DNA of 64,000 nucleotides from Prolixibacter sp. NT017 (GTDB lineage: Bacteria > Bacteroidota > Bacteroidia > Bacteroidales > Prolixibacteraceae). Every line of letters starts with the position of its first letter. Position 1 is the first letter of the stretch. The notes under the pieces were generated by a model. The model was not told the DNA's origin. It searched no databases and saw nothing but the letters and a program-made list of their open reading frames with translations. Of the stretch, positions 9,389 to 17,461 are shown in pieces. Both the position numbers and the translations under genes were made by a program. The DNA is taken from positions 2,542,001-2,606,000 of the forward strand of contig NZ_BLAV01000001.1 of assembly GCF_009617875.1 (NCBI RefSeq), read 5' to 3'.

Positions 9389-11260
9389 ATGAAGCCATAT
9401 CTTCAGGTTGAAAATCTGACAAAATACTGGGGCGAACTCGCCCTCTTCGAACATATCAACTTCACCATTTCTGAAGGACAAAAAGTGGCCCTGATCGCCA
9501 AAAACGGTACGGGTAAATCGACGTTGATGGATTTGATATACAACATCAATTCCCCCAGCGAAGGCAGCATTAGCATTGCCAACGACATTCGCGTAGGTTA
9601 CCTCCGGCAAACGCCCGATTTGGACCCGAACGATACCGTGATGCAGGCCGCATTTAAGTCGTCGGACGAACTGGTGGAAACCATCCGTCAGTATGAAATC
9701 GCAGTAGAAAGTCAGAACCATGATTTACTGGCCGAAGCGATGGAGAAAATGAACCGGCTGAACGCCTGGGATTTTGAAGTGCGTATCAAGCAAATCCTGA
9801 CGCGTCTGAAAATTACCAATTTCAATCAGCGCATCAGTCAGCTTTCCGGTGGACAGCAGAAACGGGTGGCACTGGCAAACGTTTTGATTACCGAACCCGA
9901 CTTTCTCATTCTCGACGAGCCTACCAACCACCTCGATCTGGATATGATTGAATGGTTGGAGAAATATCTTGGAAAAGCTAAATCAACGCTTTTCATGGTA
10001 ACGCACGACCGTTATTTCCTCGACCGCGTTTGCGATGAAATTCTGGAACTGGACGACCAAACTATTTACCGTTACAAGGGGAATTACTCCTACTACCTCA
10101 CCAAACGCGAAGAACGAATTCAGCAACAAACAGCTGAAGTTGAGAAAGCCAAAAACCTGTATCGCACCGAACTCGAATGGCTTCGGCGAATGCCACAGGC
10201 ACGGGGGCATAAAGCCAAATACCGGATAGAAAACGCATACAAGCTGCAGGAAAAAGCCTCGCAGGGACGTTCGGACGAAACTGTGGAACTGAATGTGCAA
10301 GGCGCCCGGCTGGGAAAGAAAATACTGGAGGTGGAACATCTTTCCAAAAGCTTTGGTGACATACGCATTCTGGAAGATTTCTCGTACAAATTCAGTCGTT
10401 TTGAAAAAGTCGGCATTGTCGGGGAAAACGGAACCGGCAAAAGTACATTCCTGAACCTGATGACAGGTGCGATTCCCGCCGACAGCGGAACCATTGACGT
10501 AGGCGAAACCATCAAATTCGGATACTACCGGCAGGATGGCATCAACTTTAAACCGGAAGACCGGGTGCTGGATATTGTGAAAGACATTGCAGAAGTGATT
10601 GACCTGGGCAATGACCAGGTGATGACGGCCGCACAGTTTCTGAACATGTTCCTCTTTCCGCCGGAAGTGCAATACTCGTATGTGGAAAAACTGTCGGGAG
10701 GTGAAAAGCGGCGACTGTATCTCTGCACGGTCCTGATTCAAAATCCGAATTTCCTGATTCTCGATGAGCCGACCAACGACCTCGACATCATGACGCTGAA
10801 CGTATTGGAGGATTACCTGAAAAGCTTCAGCGGATGCGTGATTATCGTTTCGCACGACCGTTTCTTTATGGATAAGATTGTCGACCACCTGTTCGTGTTC
10901 CGGGGCGAAGGCCAAATCAAAGATTTTCCGGGGAATTACAGCGACTACCGCGACTGGAAGGAAGAACAGGATAAGCTGGAACGCAAACAGGAAAAACAGG
11001 AGAAAGCTGAAAAAGCGGAGCCGGCAAAGCCCGACAAGCCGAAACCACGCAAACTCACCTACAAGGAAAAGATAGAATTCGAACAGCTGGAAACGGAGAT
11101 TGCTGAGCTGGAAAAAGAAAAAGCATCCATCGAAGAGGCGATGAATGCAGGTAACTTATCGCCGGAAGAACTGGTCGAACAATCCAACCGGCACGGTGAA
11201 CTGCAAAACTTGCTGGACGAAAAAGAGATGCGCTGGCTCGAACTCAGCGAGCTGGCTTAA
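9389..11260 (+). CDS. ABC-F family ATPase, Uup-like
   Basis: Cytoplasmic twin-ATPase without membrane domains, of the ABC-F family that acts on ribosomes or, for Uup, on DNA and translation. Seen: first ABC with Walker A AKNGTGKST (about 38-46), signature LSGGQQKR and Walker B FLILDEPTNHLD; second ABC with Walker A GENGTGKST (about 345), signature LSGGEKRR and FLILDEPTNDLD. The C-terminal roughly 100 residues are Lys/Glu-rich and read as a coiled coil (from KEEQDKLERKQEKQEKAEKA on), as in Uup. The length of 623 residues fits Uup. Not obviously a drug-resistance ABC-F. Confidence 0.93.
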   Translation: MKPYLQVENLTKYWGELALFEHINFTISEGQKVALIAKNGTGKSTLMDLIYNINSPSEGSISIANDIRVGYLRQTPDLDPNDTVMQAAFKSSDELVETIRQYEIAVESQNHDLLAEAMEKMNRLNAWDFEVRIKQILTRLKITNFNQRISQLSGGQQKRVALANVLITEPDFLILDEPTNHLDLDMIEWLEKYLGKAKSTLFMVTHDRYFLDRVCDEILELDDQTIYRYKGNYSYYLTKREERIQQQTAEVEKAKNLYRTELEWLRRMPQARGHKAKYRIENAYKLQEKASQGRSDETVELNVQGARLGKKILEVEHLSKSFGDIRILEDFSYKFSRFEKVGIVGENGTGKSTFLNLMTGAIPADSGTIDVGETIKFGYYRQDGINFKPEDRVLDIVKDIAEVIDLGNDQVMTAAQFLNMFLFPPEVQYSYVEKLSGGEKRRLYLCTVLIQNPNFLILDEPTNDLDIMTLNVLEDYLKSFSGCVIIVSHDRFFMDKIVDHLFVFRGEGQIKDFPGNYSDYRDWKEEQDKLERKQEKQEKAEKAEPAKPDKPKPRKLTYKEKIEFEQLETEIAELEKEKASIEEAMNAGNLSPEELVEQSNRHGELQNLLDEKEMRWLELSELA

Positions 11261-11309
11261 ACGTTTATCTTCATCTGTTCTTCCGCTTAGCGGGAAAGAA
11301 ATTCACCGG

Positions 11310-11555
11310 TTAGTTTCCTTCCAGCGTTTTCTTGCGCTCCAGGTATTCTTCGCGCGAAATCTCGCCACGGGCATAGCGCTCTTTCAGGATCGTCATAGCA
11401 GCGTCATGACCAACATCTCTTGGCGGTTGCGAAACCGGACCGCGTGTTAAACGCACGATAAACAAAACGACCAGAATAATAAAGGCAAACCAAATGAGCC
11501 ATCCAAAGGGCCAACCCCAGCCCCATCCAAACTGAAAACAATCGTTCATAACCAT
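11310..11555 (-). CDS. SHOCT-domain small membrane protein (copy 1)
   Basis: An 81-residue protein with one membrane segment (LIWFAFIILVVLFIVRL, about 19-35) preceded by a Trp/Gly-rich stretch (FGWGWGWPFGW), and a C-terminal SHOCT motif ILKERYARGEISREEYLERK. The function of SHOCT is not firmly known; it is a short C-terminal oligomerisation-like domain. The sequence is clearly paralogous to the SHOCT protein at 13133-13393, with an identical ILKERYARGEI core. The two copies flank the HMA gene and its relic, so this copy belongs to a duplicated metal-resistance module. Confidence 0.85.
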   Translation of the reverse strand: MVMNDCFQFGWGWGWPFGWLIWFAFIILVVLFIVRLTRGPVSQPPRDVGHDAAMTILKERYARGEISREEYLERKKTLEGN

Positions 11556-11587
11556 ATCGTTTAAGTTTCTCTAGTAAACTTACAAAA

Positions 11588-11611
11588 ATACCCGGGAGCA
11601 ACCCCGGGTAT
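11588..11611 (-). terminator. Terminator copy A (ATACCCGGG hairpin)
   Basis: Arms ATACCCGGG and CCCGGGTAT with a 6-base loop, and an A-run on the plus-strand left side that becomes a T-run on the minus strand. Practically identical to the terminator of the HMA gene at 12692-12715; here it follows only a gene relic. Confidence 0.75.
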
Positions 11612-11625
11612 CAGCACTTAAAATC

Positions 11626-11659
11626 GTTAATTTTTCTTATCAGGAACTCCCACCCTGTC
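11626..11659 (-). pseudogene. 3'-end relic of a second HMA-protein gene
   Basis: The 18 bases from 11626 (GTTAATTTTTCTTATCAG) are identical to those at 12739-12756, the stop codon and last codons (SDKKN-stop) of the HMA gene. After 9 differing bases, 7 further bases (CCCTGTC) match at the same spacing. The copied terminator follows at 11588-11611. The rest of the gene body is not recognisable here and is replaced by the repeat-rich block. I read this as the remaining tail of a duplicated HMA gene. Confidence 0.7.
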
Positions 11660-11722
11660 AGGGTAGAAAGCCTTTCTGTAGTCCCTAACAACCACCCCGG
11701 AGGTGGTAGTGCTGCCCCAAAA

Positions 11723-11815
11723 CCCTGACAGCGTCTGAGACCTGTCAGCGTTAAACAACGTATTTTTTCGACGCTGTTCTTATACCACCGTCAGGGTTTA
11801 CAAACACTGACGGGG
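11723..11815. repeat. REP-like palindromic unit, copy 1
   Basis: Contains CCTGACAGCGTC (11724-11735), GACCTGTCAGCG shortly after, and a reverse partner GACGCTGT at 11770-11777. Then follows a second hairpin with arms CCGTCAG and CTGACGG ending near 11813. The same order of elements recurs at 12134-12261. Confidence 0.65.
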
Positions 11816-11860
11816 AATGGGCCGTCACCCTGTTGGTGGTCTTCGATGCTGCAACAAAAA

Positions 11861-11890
11861 ACCTGACAACGTCATTTGACCTGTCAGAGT
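11861..11890. repeat. REP-like palindrome, short copy
   Basis: ACCTGACAACGTC followed by GACCTGTCAGAG: the first hairpin only of the REP-like unit, with the same layout as 11724-11750 and 12134-12162. Confidence 0.55.
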
Positions 11891-11965
11891 AGCACCATTT
11901 CATCCACTTCCCCCGTTTTATTGGTTAATTTCGCCCGCATCATGGCGGTCACCGACCACCACTCG

Positions 11966-12028
11966 GCGGACAGTCAGCACCACATAGCGGAGTCTCAGCA
12001 CCTCTTAGCGGACAATCAGCACCAGTGG
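11966..12028. repeat. Three 21-base tandem repeats
   Basis: Units at 11966-11986, 11987-12007 and 12008-12028, each beginning GCGGA and containing TCAGCACC. Units 1 and 3 share GCGGACA-TCAGCACCA. The period is a multiple of three, but I see no credible gene in this interval. Confidence 0.7.
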
Positions 12029-12133
12029 TTACACCCGGGTGTGGGCCGGCCACCAACGCCATGGTACCGGTTGGCGTTATGGAAGTGGTGTGGTTCGTTG
12101 TTGTTGGTTGAATTGGTTTGTTTATTCTCTTCG

Positions 12134-12261
12134 ACCTGACAGCGTCGTCAGACCTGTCAGCGTCAAACATCTTCTTTTCCGACGCTGTCAGGAGCTTCGC
12201 ACGCTGACTGGTCTGTGTTCTATTCTTTAACCACCGTCAGGGTCTACGACCACTGACGGGG
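12134..12261. repeat. REP-like palindromic unit, copy 2
   Basis: Perfect 12-base inverted repeat CCTGACAGCGTC (12135-12146) / GACGCTGTCAGG (12181-12192) with GACCTGTCAGCG inside. It is followed by the hairpin with arms CCGTCAG / CTGACGG near 12234-12259. About 410 bases from copy 1, with the same internal order. Confidence 0.7.
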
Positions 12262-12691
12262 TAAGGGAGGACTGTTCGTGGGTTTAGTCTCACCTGCCCG
12301 GAGCGAGCAGGAGATTTTTCTCTTTGATAAGATACATACGGAAAAAGGTTACCTCGGGAGTGAGGTTTCCCTGTCTGGTCAAAAGGTTGTTCGTCGGTCG
12401 TTTCATCAGTCTCGGCTTGAGATTATCATTATTCATTTCAATCGGGAATCATTTAAAAATTCCGGTTGTTTTCTTTTTCCCCTCAAAGCTGTTGCTCTTG
12501 TTTTCTGTCTTTTACTAAACGGACGGTCGCCCGGTTGAACCAAAATGATAGTCTACCTCAATCATCATATAATTAAGAAACGAGCAAACCCAATCATTTG
12601 AAATATATGGCGTCATATGGCTGGCTAATTACGAGGTAAGCGCGTTTCATTTCACAGCATTAAATACTGGCGGGAATATTCGGACAAAAAA

Positions 12692-12715
12692 ATACCCGGG
12701 AGCAACCCCGGGTAT
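12692..12715 (-). terminator. Terminator copy B, of the HMA gene
   Basis: Arms ATACCCGGG (12692-12700) and CCCGGGTAT (12707-12715). On the minus strand the stem is followed by a run of seven T. It lies 25 bases past the HMA stop codon. Confidence 0.85.
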
Positions 12716-12739
12716 GACCAATATTAAAAATGAAAAAAG

Positions 12740-13102
12740 TTAATTTTTCTTATCAGAATACGTGGCCCTGTCGTACTTGCAGCAACCAGGAAGTCCGGCG
12801 TAAGCCGAATCGGACGCTTTGTCGAACTGGGTATCGTGTCCCACTTTGGCAATGGCTTTACTGATGCTCTTCTCATTGGTTTTCGAAGGATTGTACGTCA
12901 CTGCCAGCATCTCCGTTTTCATGTTCCAGTCGGCTTTCGCTACCCCGTCGACGCTCTTTGCAGCGCCTTCGATGCGGGCTTTACAGGAACCACATTTCCC
13001 GTATACCTTAAATGTTTCAGTTTTCTGTGCGTTGTCAGCCAATAACGACTGCGCACCCATCATTAAAATTCCAAAAATCAACGTTACTACTGCTTTTTTC
13101 AT
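12740..13102 (-). CDS. Exported heavy-metal-associated (HMA) domain protein
   Basis: Small periplasmic copper-binding-type protein, 120 residues. Seen: a signal peptide of about 22 residues (VTLIFGILMMGAQSLLA), then an HMA fold (about 28-95) with the metal-binding loop YGKCGSCKARIE (CxxC at 37-40) and the second half ISKAIAKVGHDT. A C-terminal extension carries a further Cys pair in GLPGCCKYDR. HMA proteins bind Cu+ or similar soft metals and pass them between partners; the nearby CusABC-type pump is a likely partner (inference). It lies between a SHOCT gene (30 bases upstream, same strand) and a repeat block holding a relic of a second HMA gene. Confidence 0.88.
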   Translation of the reverse strand: MKKAVVTLIFGILMMGAQSLLADNAQKTETFKVYGKCGSCKARIEGAAKSVDGVAKADWNMKTEMLAVTYNPSKTNEKSISKAIAKVGHDTQFDKASDSAYAGLPGCCKYDRATYSDKKN

Positions 13103-13132
13103 GTGTCTGCTTTTAAATAAATAACCAGTTAA

Positions 13133-13393
13133 TTATTGTAAGTCTTTCTTCTTTTGTTCAAACTCTTCTTTGTCAATCTCGCCGCGTGCATAACGCTCCT
13201 TCAGAATATCAACCGGTGATTTTACATCCTGAGAAGCAGCGGGAGAATGATGATGAGGATAATGATAAGGCTGATGTGTCCCGGTTGCCCGGATGAACAG
13301 CCAAACAAGGCCAATGATGAACAACAGGCCGATGATCCAGCCCCAGCCCATTCCAAAGCCCATTCCGTACATATTTCCAAATCCGTGCATCAT
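13133..13393 (-). CDS. SHOCT-domain small membrane protein (copy 2)
   Basis: An 86-residue protein with a Gly/Met/Trp-rich N-terminus (GMGFGMGWGW), one membrane segment (IIGLLFIIGLVWLFI, about 20-34), a His-rich linker (HQPYHYPHHHS, six His in 11 residues) and a C-terminal SHOCT motif ILKERYARGEIDKEEFEQ. The His/Met-rich parts could bind copper or silver (inference). Paralogue of the protein at 11310-11555. It is 30 bases upstream of the HMA gene on the same strand and probably co-transcribed with it. Confidence 0.87.
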   Translation of the reverse strand: MMHGFGNMYGMGFGMGWGWIIGLLFIIGLVWLFIRATGTHQPYHYPHHHSPAASQDVKSPVDILKERYARGEIDKEEFEQKKKDLQ

Positions 13394-13457
13394 GATAAAC
13401 CTCCATTTCTTATTCGTTAATAACTTCTATGATGTCATTATCTTGAAGAAAACTTTC

Positions 13458-13844
13458 CTAAAGCGAAGCGATCACCCGTTCCAGTTTTCTTAAAATCTCC
13501 GTTGAAATACAGAACAAATCGTCGTTCTCAACCGCCTGCATCGAAGCCACCGGATTAACGGCTGCCACTTCAATTTCGCCGCTTTCCAGTTCCTGAACAA
13601 CCACGTTGCAGGGAAGCATCGTCCCGATTTTGTCTTCGGATTCCAATGCCTGGTACGCATAGGGCGGATTACAGGCGCCCAGAATTTTGTACTTCCTGAA
13701 ATCGATATCCACTTTTTCTTTCAGCTTTTGCTGAATATCAATCTCTGTCAACACACCAAAACCTTCTTTTTGCAAAGCTTCGGTAACCTGACCGATTACC
13801 TCGTCGAAGCTGCCGTTTAGTTTTTTGTCGATGTAGTACTTCAT
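13458..13844 (-). CDS. DUF302 domain protein
   Basis: A 128-residue cytoplasmic protein with the DUF302 fold (about 30-95). Typical parts are GFGVLTEIDIQQKLKEK, YKILGACNPPYAYQAL with the conserved cysteine, and the following LPCNVVV with a second cysteine. The biochemical role of DUF302 is not known; such genes often occur near metal resistance or sulfur and redox genes. Here it lies between the HMA-SHOCT pair and the efflux operon on the same strand, which suggests a metal-linked role (inference). No signal peptide is seen. Confidence 0.88.
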   Translation of the reverse strand: MKYYIDKKLNGSFDEVIGQVTEALQKEGFGVLTEIDIQQKLKEKVDIDFRKYKILGACNPPYAYQALESEDKIGTMLPCNVVVQELESGEIEVAAVNPVASMQAVENDDLFCISTEILRKLERVIASL

Positions 13845-13990
13845 TGGGTGCCTGTTTCTATTTCAACTTTACATCATAAAGATATTAACCTCTTGTTGTT
13901 AGTGTGTTACATAATTCATCGAATGTTTTATATCATTTTAGGAATTAACACACTTTAGTATTTGGATTTCAGGCCTTGCGACCTGGTTAT

Positions 13991-14332
13991 CTATATCGCA
14001 GAGATTCCATTCTCATCGGTTCTTACCTTGTACACCTCTTCCACCGGCGAAACAATCACCATTCCGTCTCCCCGGTAGCCGGTCCGGGCATTCTTGCGAA
14101 TCAACTCCACCAGTTCCGGTACCCGTTCTTTTTCGACCAGAATTTCGAGTTTTACCACGCGATAAGCTTCGGCAAAAGGATACTTCGTACTGATATGTTC
14201 ATGCTCCTGGTCGGCGTATTGCCCAGTCCCTTCGCACTCCATCATCGTCATGCTGTGGAAACCGTTCCTCTCCAGGGCATCATACACTTCTTCCATTTTC
14301 CGGTAACGAATATATGCTTTGATAAGTCTCAT
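13991..14332 (-). CDS. PII-like protein of the metal-efflux-associated (PII-NG) type
   Basis: A 113-residue member of the PII superfamily. Seen: N-terminal MRLIKAYIRYRKMEEVYDAL matching the first beta-alpha unit of GlnB/GlnK, a T-loop region without the uridylylated Tyr context of classical PII (ECEGTGQYADQEHEHIS), then VVKLEILVEKERVPELVELI and the B-loop-like segment TGYRGDGMVIVSPVEEVYKVRT. PII homologues of this kind are known next to CusA/CzcA pumps, where they may sense metal or nucleotides. It is the last gene of the efflux operon, 38 bases after the adaptor gene. The His and acidic residues in the T-loop could bind metal (inference). Confidence 0.85.
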   Translation of the reverse strand: MRLIKAYIRYRKMEEVYDALERNGFHSMTMMECEGTGQYADQEHEHISTKYPFAEAYRVVKLEILVEKERVPELVELIRKNARTGYRGDGMVIVSPVEEVYKVRTDENGISAI

Positions 14333-14370
14333 AATTTCATGCTTTTACTTTGACAATGAATACCAAAACA

Positions 14371-16209
14371 TTATTTAATAGTGTCGCGGGTTTCGCCGCA
14401 GGTCAACATGTCCGAACCAAAATACGGGTTGCGGATATCTGACGACTCGCTCAACCAAAAAGCTCCCTTGTTATTGAGTGCCATTGGGCAGAACTGGTAA
14501 TAAGTAGTTACGCCTGTCAGGCCGAAGCGTTTCACACTTTCGTAGAAAGCTTTGTTAAAGTTTGCAAAAGCCGCTTTCTGCTCATCCGGTTTTGCCGTAG
14601 ACGTAATCGTGGCAATGTTGGGCTTCATCACATTCAGCTGCTTCATCCATGCCAGGTGATTGTCTCCCTTCAGCTCTTCCATATCGACTTTTCCCAATGC
14701 TGCCTGAACAGCTTTGGCATCGGTCTGTACTTTGTCGAACTGCTTGGCGACGAAAGCATTTTTCATCTTCAAATAAGCCTTGTACACAATGGTAAGCTGT
14801 TGCTGAAATGCTTCGGAAACCTTCGCGTCGGATGTTTTTTCAGCCGTTTTCGCTTTCGCGGAAGAAGATGACTTACTTCCGCCCATATCCATTCCGGGCA
14901 TACTTTCCGCACCGGAATCGCCGCCTTTGGGATTCATCATGCTGGGTTTACCGGCCAACTGCGCCGATGCATCGATTTTAAAGACGCCGTTCACGGCAAT
15001 CTCTTCGCCTTCTTTCAAGCCGTCAGCCACCACATAATTGTCACCCGTTTCGGGACCTAACGTGATTTCACGCATTTTGAAAGTCGGCTCTTCGCGGTTG
15101 GGCACTTTCACATACACAATGGAGCGTTTGCCTGTCCATAATACTGCTGTTTGCGGAATCAGCAACACTTTTCCGTCTTCAGCCCGCTGTGACGTGATAA
15201 TGCCGTTGGCAAACATTTCAGGCTTCAGTTCCAGGTGAGGATTGTGCACCTCCACCCGAACGTGTGCCACGCGTGTTTTGGCATCGATAAACGGATCGAT
15301 GTAAGTCACCTTTCCACGGAAGGTTTCTCCCGGAAGGGAAGACACCGTAAACTGCACTTTGTCGTTGTTGCGCAACCACGGCAAATCGGTTTCATATGCA
15401 TCGAACATCACCCATACATCGGTGAGATTAATGACTTCGAACAGGCTCGCTCCGGTTTTCACATAATCGCCAAGCGACACCTGCCGTTTGGTCACCGTAC
15501 CCGAAATAGGTGACATCACCTCAAAATCTTCCTGAATGGTCCCTTTCTGTTCAATGCCATTAATTTGTGCATCGGTCAGATTCCACAATTTCAGTTTATT
15601 TCGGGCCGCCCGGTACAAATCCGGATTGGTGTTCTTGTACTGAATCGCTTCCAGCAACTCTTTCTGGGCCGTTATCAACTCGGGCGAATAGATCAGCGCC
15701 AGCTTCTCTCCTTTTCGCACATGCTGCCCGGTGAAGTTCACAAACAGCTTATCGATTCGGCCACCATAACGGGCTGTCAACTCGGCAATGTTTCTTTCGT
15801 CGGGTTTTACACGTCCCAGCAAGCGAACTTCTTTGGCCGGATAACCTTCCTGTACCGTCATAGTCTGAACTTCGGCCAGTTTCATAGCAGCTTCCGTCAT
15901 CGGAATTTCGTCCGCTGAAGTCGATTCTGTTGTTTTCAGATCGGTTAGCGGAATCAAATCCATGCCGCAAATGGGACATTTTCCGGGATGATCCTGACGG
16001 ATCTGTGGGTGCATGGAGCAGGTCCAGATGGTGGCTTTTTTTGCTCCGGCCTCTGCCTGCTCATGATGATGGTTAGCCTGTTCGGTCGCGTTGTTTCCAC
16101 CTCCGTGGAAGAACAACCACCCCACCAGCAATCCGGCTACTACCGCAATGCCGATGCGGTACCACTCTTTTTTCGACAGGTTGATATATTTTTTCATTTC
16201 GAATTTCAT
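14371..16209 (-). CDS. cusB: CusB-type RND periplasmic adaptor with heavy-metal-binding and DUF3347 domains
   Basis: Membrane-fusion subunit of a Cu/Ag-type tripartite pump. Seen: an N-terminal anchor (about 17-35), a His-rich patch (ANHHHEQ), the heavy-metal-binding domain at 61-88 (CSMHPQIRQDHPGKCPICGM), the adaptor core from about 100 to 400 with hairpin and lipoyl-like parts (SPISGTVTKRQVSLGDYVKTG), and a Met-rich linker (PGMDMGG). A C-terminal DUF3347 domain (about 460-600) contains FCPMALNNKGAFWL and ends DMLTCGET. At 612 residues it is longer than E. coli CusB because of the two extra metal-binding modules. Probably periplasmic metal capture and delivery to the pump. Downstream of the TolC-like gene by 7 bases. 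Confidence 0.92.
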   Translation of the reverse strand: MKFEMKKYINLSKKEWYRIGIAVVAGLLVGWLFFHGGGNNATEQANHHHEQAEAGAKKATIWTCSMHPQIRQDHPGKCPICGMDLIPLTDLKTTESTSADEIPMTEAAMKLAEVQTMTVQEGYPAKEVRLLGRVKPDERNIAELTARYGGRIDKLFVNFTGQHVRKGEKLALIYSPELITAQKELLEAIQYKNTNPDLYRAARNKLKLWNLTDAQINGIEQKGTIQEDFEVMSPISGTVTKRQVSLGDYVKTGASLFEVINLTDVWVMFDAYETDLPWLRNNDKVQFTVSSLPGETFRGKVTYIDPFIDAKTRVAHVRVEVHNPHLELKPEMFANGIITSQRAEDGKVLLIPQTAVLWTGKRSIVYVKVPNREEPTFKMREITLGPETGDNYVVADGLKEGEEIAVNGVFKIDASAQLAGKPSMMNPKGGDSGAESMPGMDMGGSKSSSSAKAKTAEKTSDAKVSEAFQQQLTIVYKAYLKMKNAFVAKQFDKVQTDAKAVQAALGKVDMEELKGDNHLAWMKQLNVMKPNIATITSTAKPDEQKAAFANFNKAFYESVKRFGLTGVTTYYQFCPMALNNKGAFWLSESSDIRNPYFGSDMLTCGETRDTIK

Positions 16210-16216
16210 TGTCTGA

Positions 16217-17461
16217 TTATTTACCCATTAAGTAATCGATAAAAGCGACTGAAGCATTCCGGTCGGCCCGCGCCTTGTCCAGTTCCAGCGCATATTTCAA
16301 CACCTTGCGTTCCATCCGCAACACCTCCTCGAAGTTTTTGCCGTCGGTTGAATACGACGATTCGAGAATGTTCAGCGAGCGATGCGCCAGGCTCAGCTGG
16401 CTACGGAAAAGTGCCACCCGGCGAACAGCATCCTGGTAATCGCGGTTGGCCCGTTCCAAAACACTGTTCAAGGTATTCACCTTGTCCAGTTTCTGGTTGG
16501 TCGCGGCTTCTTCCTTGAACTGCGCTTCCTGAATCATTGCCTGATACTTTCTCCGGTACAGCGGAATGGTAATTCCCACCGAAGGGAAGAAAGCGTCTTT
16601 CCCGGCATCAGCACTGCTCATCGAGCCTTTTCCTACGAAAATGTAGTTGAACCCGATGGAAAATTTGGGGCTGCCGGCTTTGCGGACTGCCTCCTGTTCG
16701 GCCTGGTAAGCCGCCATCAGGTTGTCCAGTCGTTTAACCTGATGGTTTTGCAGGCTCACACTATCGGCAATTTGCTGCATATTCAGCGGCAAATCTTTCA
16801 CCCATAGGGTATCCGGAATCTCCACCGTTGCGTGACGGTCACGATTCAACCGGTTATTAAACGCCACCTGCTGCGTCTGGTAATTGTCCTGTAAATAAGC
16901 CAGCTGATTTTCCAGCTCACCAATTTCCATTTGCAGACGATATTCATCTACCGTGGAAGCCATGCCGGCCTCAATTTTCACCAGCGCCAGTTTCCGGAAG
17001 GATTGCAACAACTTCAAATTCTCCTTTGTAATCGCAATCGACCTTCCGGTGAAATAGAGATTGAAGTAGTTGGAGCGCAAGTCGTAGAACAACTTCGACT
17101 TGGCATCTTCAAAAGCTTCGTATTTGGTTTGCGCCATGTTGGTGGCCACATTCTCGCGGGCCTTCAGTGTTCCAAACCAGGGAAACATCTGCGTGGCTGA
17201 AATCTTCGCTTTTTGCGGTCCCAGCCGGGTTTCGACCGGTTGAATAAAGTAACCGAACATGACCTGTGGATCGGGCAATGTTCCTACCTGCGGCACTTTC
17301 TGCAGTGATGCGCGGTAGTCATTGAATTTGGCTTTCAATCCCGGGTTATTTTCCGCTGCCTGCACCAGGTAACCGTTCAGCGCGTCCTGCGCCGAAGCTT
17401 TTTCCTGCGAAAGCAGAACCACAACGAACAACAGCGGGATGATATATATTAATCGCTTCAT
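16217..17461 (-). CDS. TolC-family outer-membrane efflux protein (CusC role)
   Basis: Outer-membrane channel of the tripartite efflux pump. Seen: a signal peptide (IIPLLFVVVLLSQEKASA), then two repeats of the outer-membrane efflux protein fold rich in long helices, with NPGLKAKFNDYRASLQKVPQ near 38-57 and LPDPQVMFGYF following. The length of 414 residues is usual for Bacteroidota CusC-like proteins. The start codon overlaps the CusA stop by 4 bases (ATGA), which argues for translational coupling. Together with genes on both sides it forms a CusA-CusC-CusB-PII order. Confidence 0.92.
   Translation of the reverse strand: MKRLIYIIPLLFVVVLLSQEKASAQDALNGYLVQAAENNPGLKAKFNDYRASLQKVPQVGTLPDPQVMFGYFIQPVETRLGPQKAKISATQMFPWFGTLKARENVATNMAQTKYEAFEDAKSKLFYDLRSNYFNLYFTGRSIAITKENLKLLQSFRKLALVKIEAGMASTVDEYRLQMEIGELENQLAYLQDNYQTQQVAFNNRLNRDRHATVEIPDTLWVKDLPLNMQQIADSVSLQNHQVKRLDNLMAAYQAEQEAVRKAGSPKFSIGFNYIFVGKGSMSSADAGKDAFFPSVGITIPLYRRKYQAMIQEAQFKEEAATNQKLDKVNTLNSVLERANRDYQDAVRRVALFRSQLSLAHRSLNILESSYSTDGKNFEEVLRMERKVLKYALELDKARADRNASVAFIDYLMGK

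Larger units (their letters stand above)
11652..12685. other. Repeat-rich non-coding block
   Basis: About 1 kb without a credible gene, lying between the HMA relic and the intact HMA gene. It contains three REP-like palindrome copies, two copies of a CCGTCAG/CTGACGG hairpin, a 21-base triple tandem repeat and short palindromes (ACCCTGTCAGGGT at 11652-11664, ACCACC/GGTGGT at 11691-11707). Open frames here are short, overlap on both strands and show no family features. The block looks like an intergenic repeat cluster that grew at the site of a decayed gene copy. Confidence 0.6.

Noticed and set aside
11966..12028. Tandem repeats as a possible CRISPR array
   Set aside because: Units are directly adjacent without spacers, and there are no cas genes in the window.
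11876..12139. Open frame across the 21-base repeats with a repeated His/Gln pattern
   Set aside because: No start region, family or codon bias supports it. The minus strand also stays open here, and the interval is a repeat cluster.
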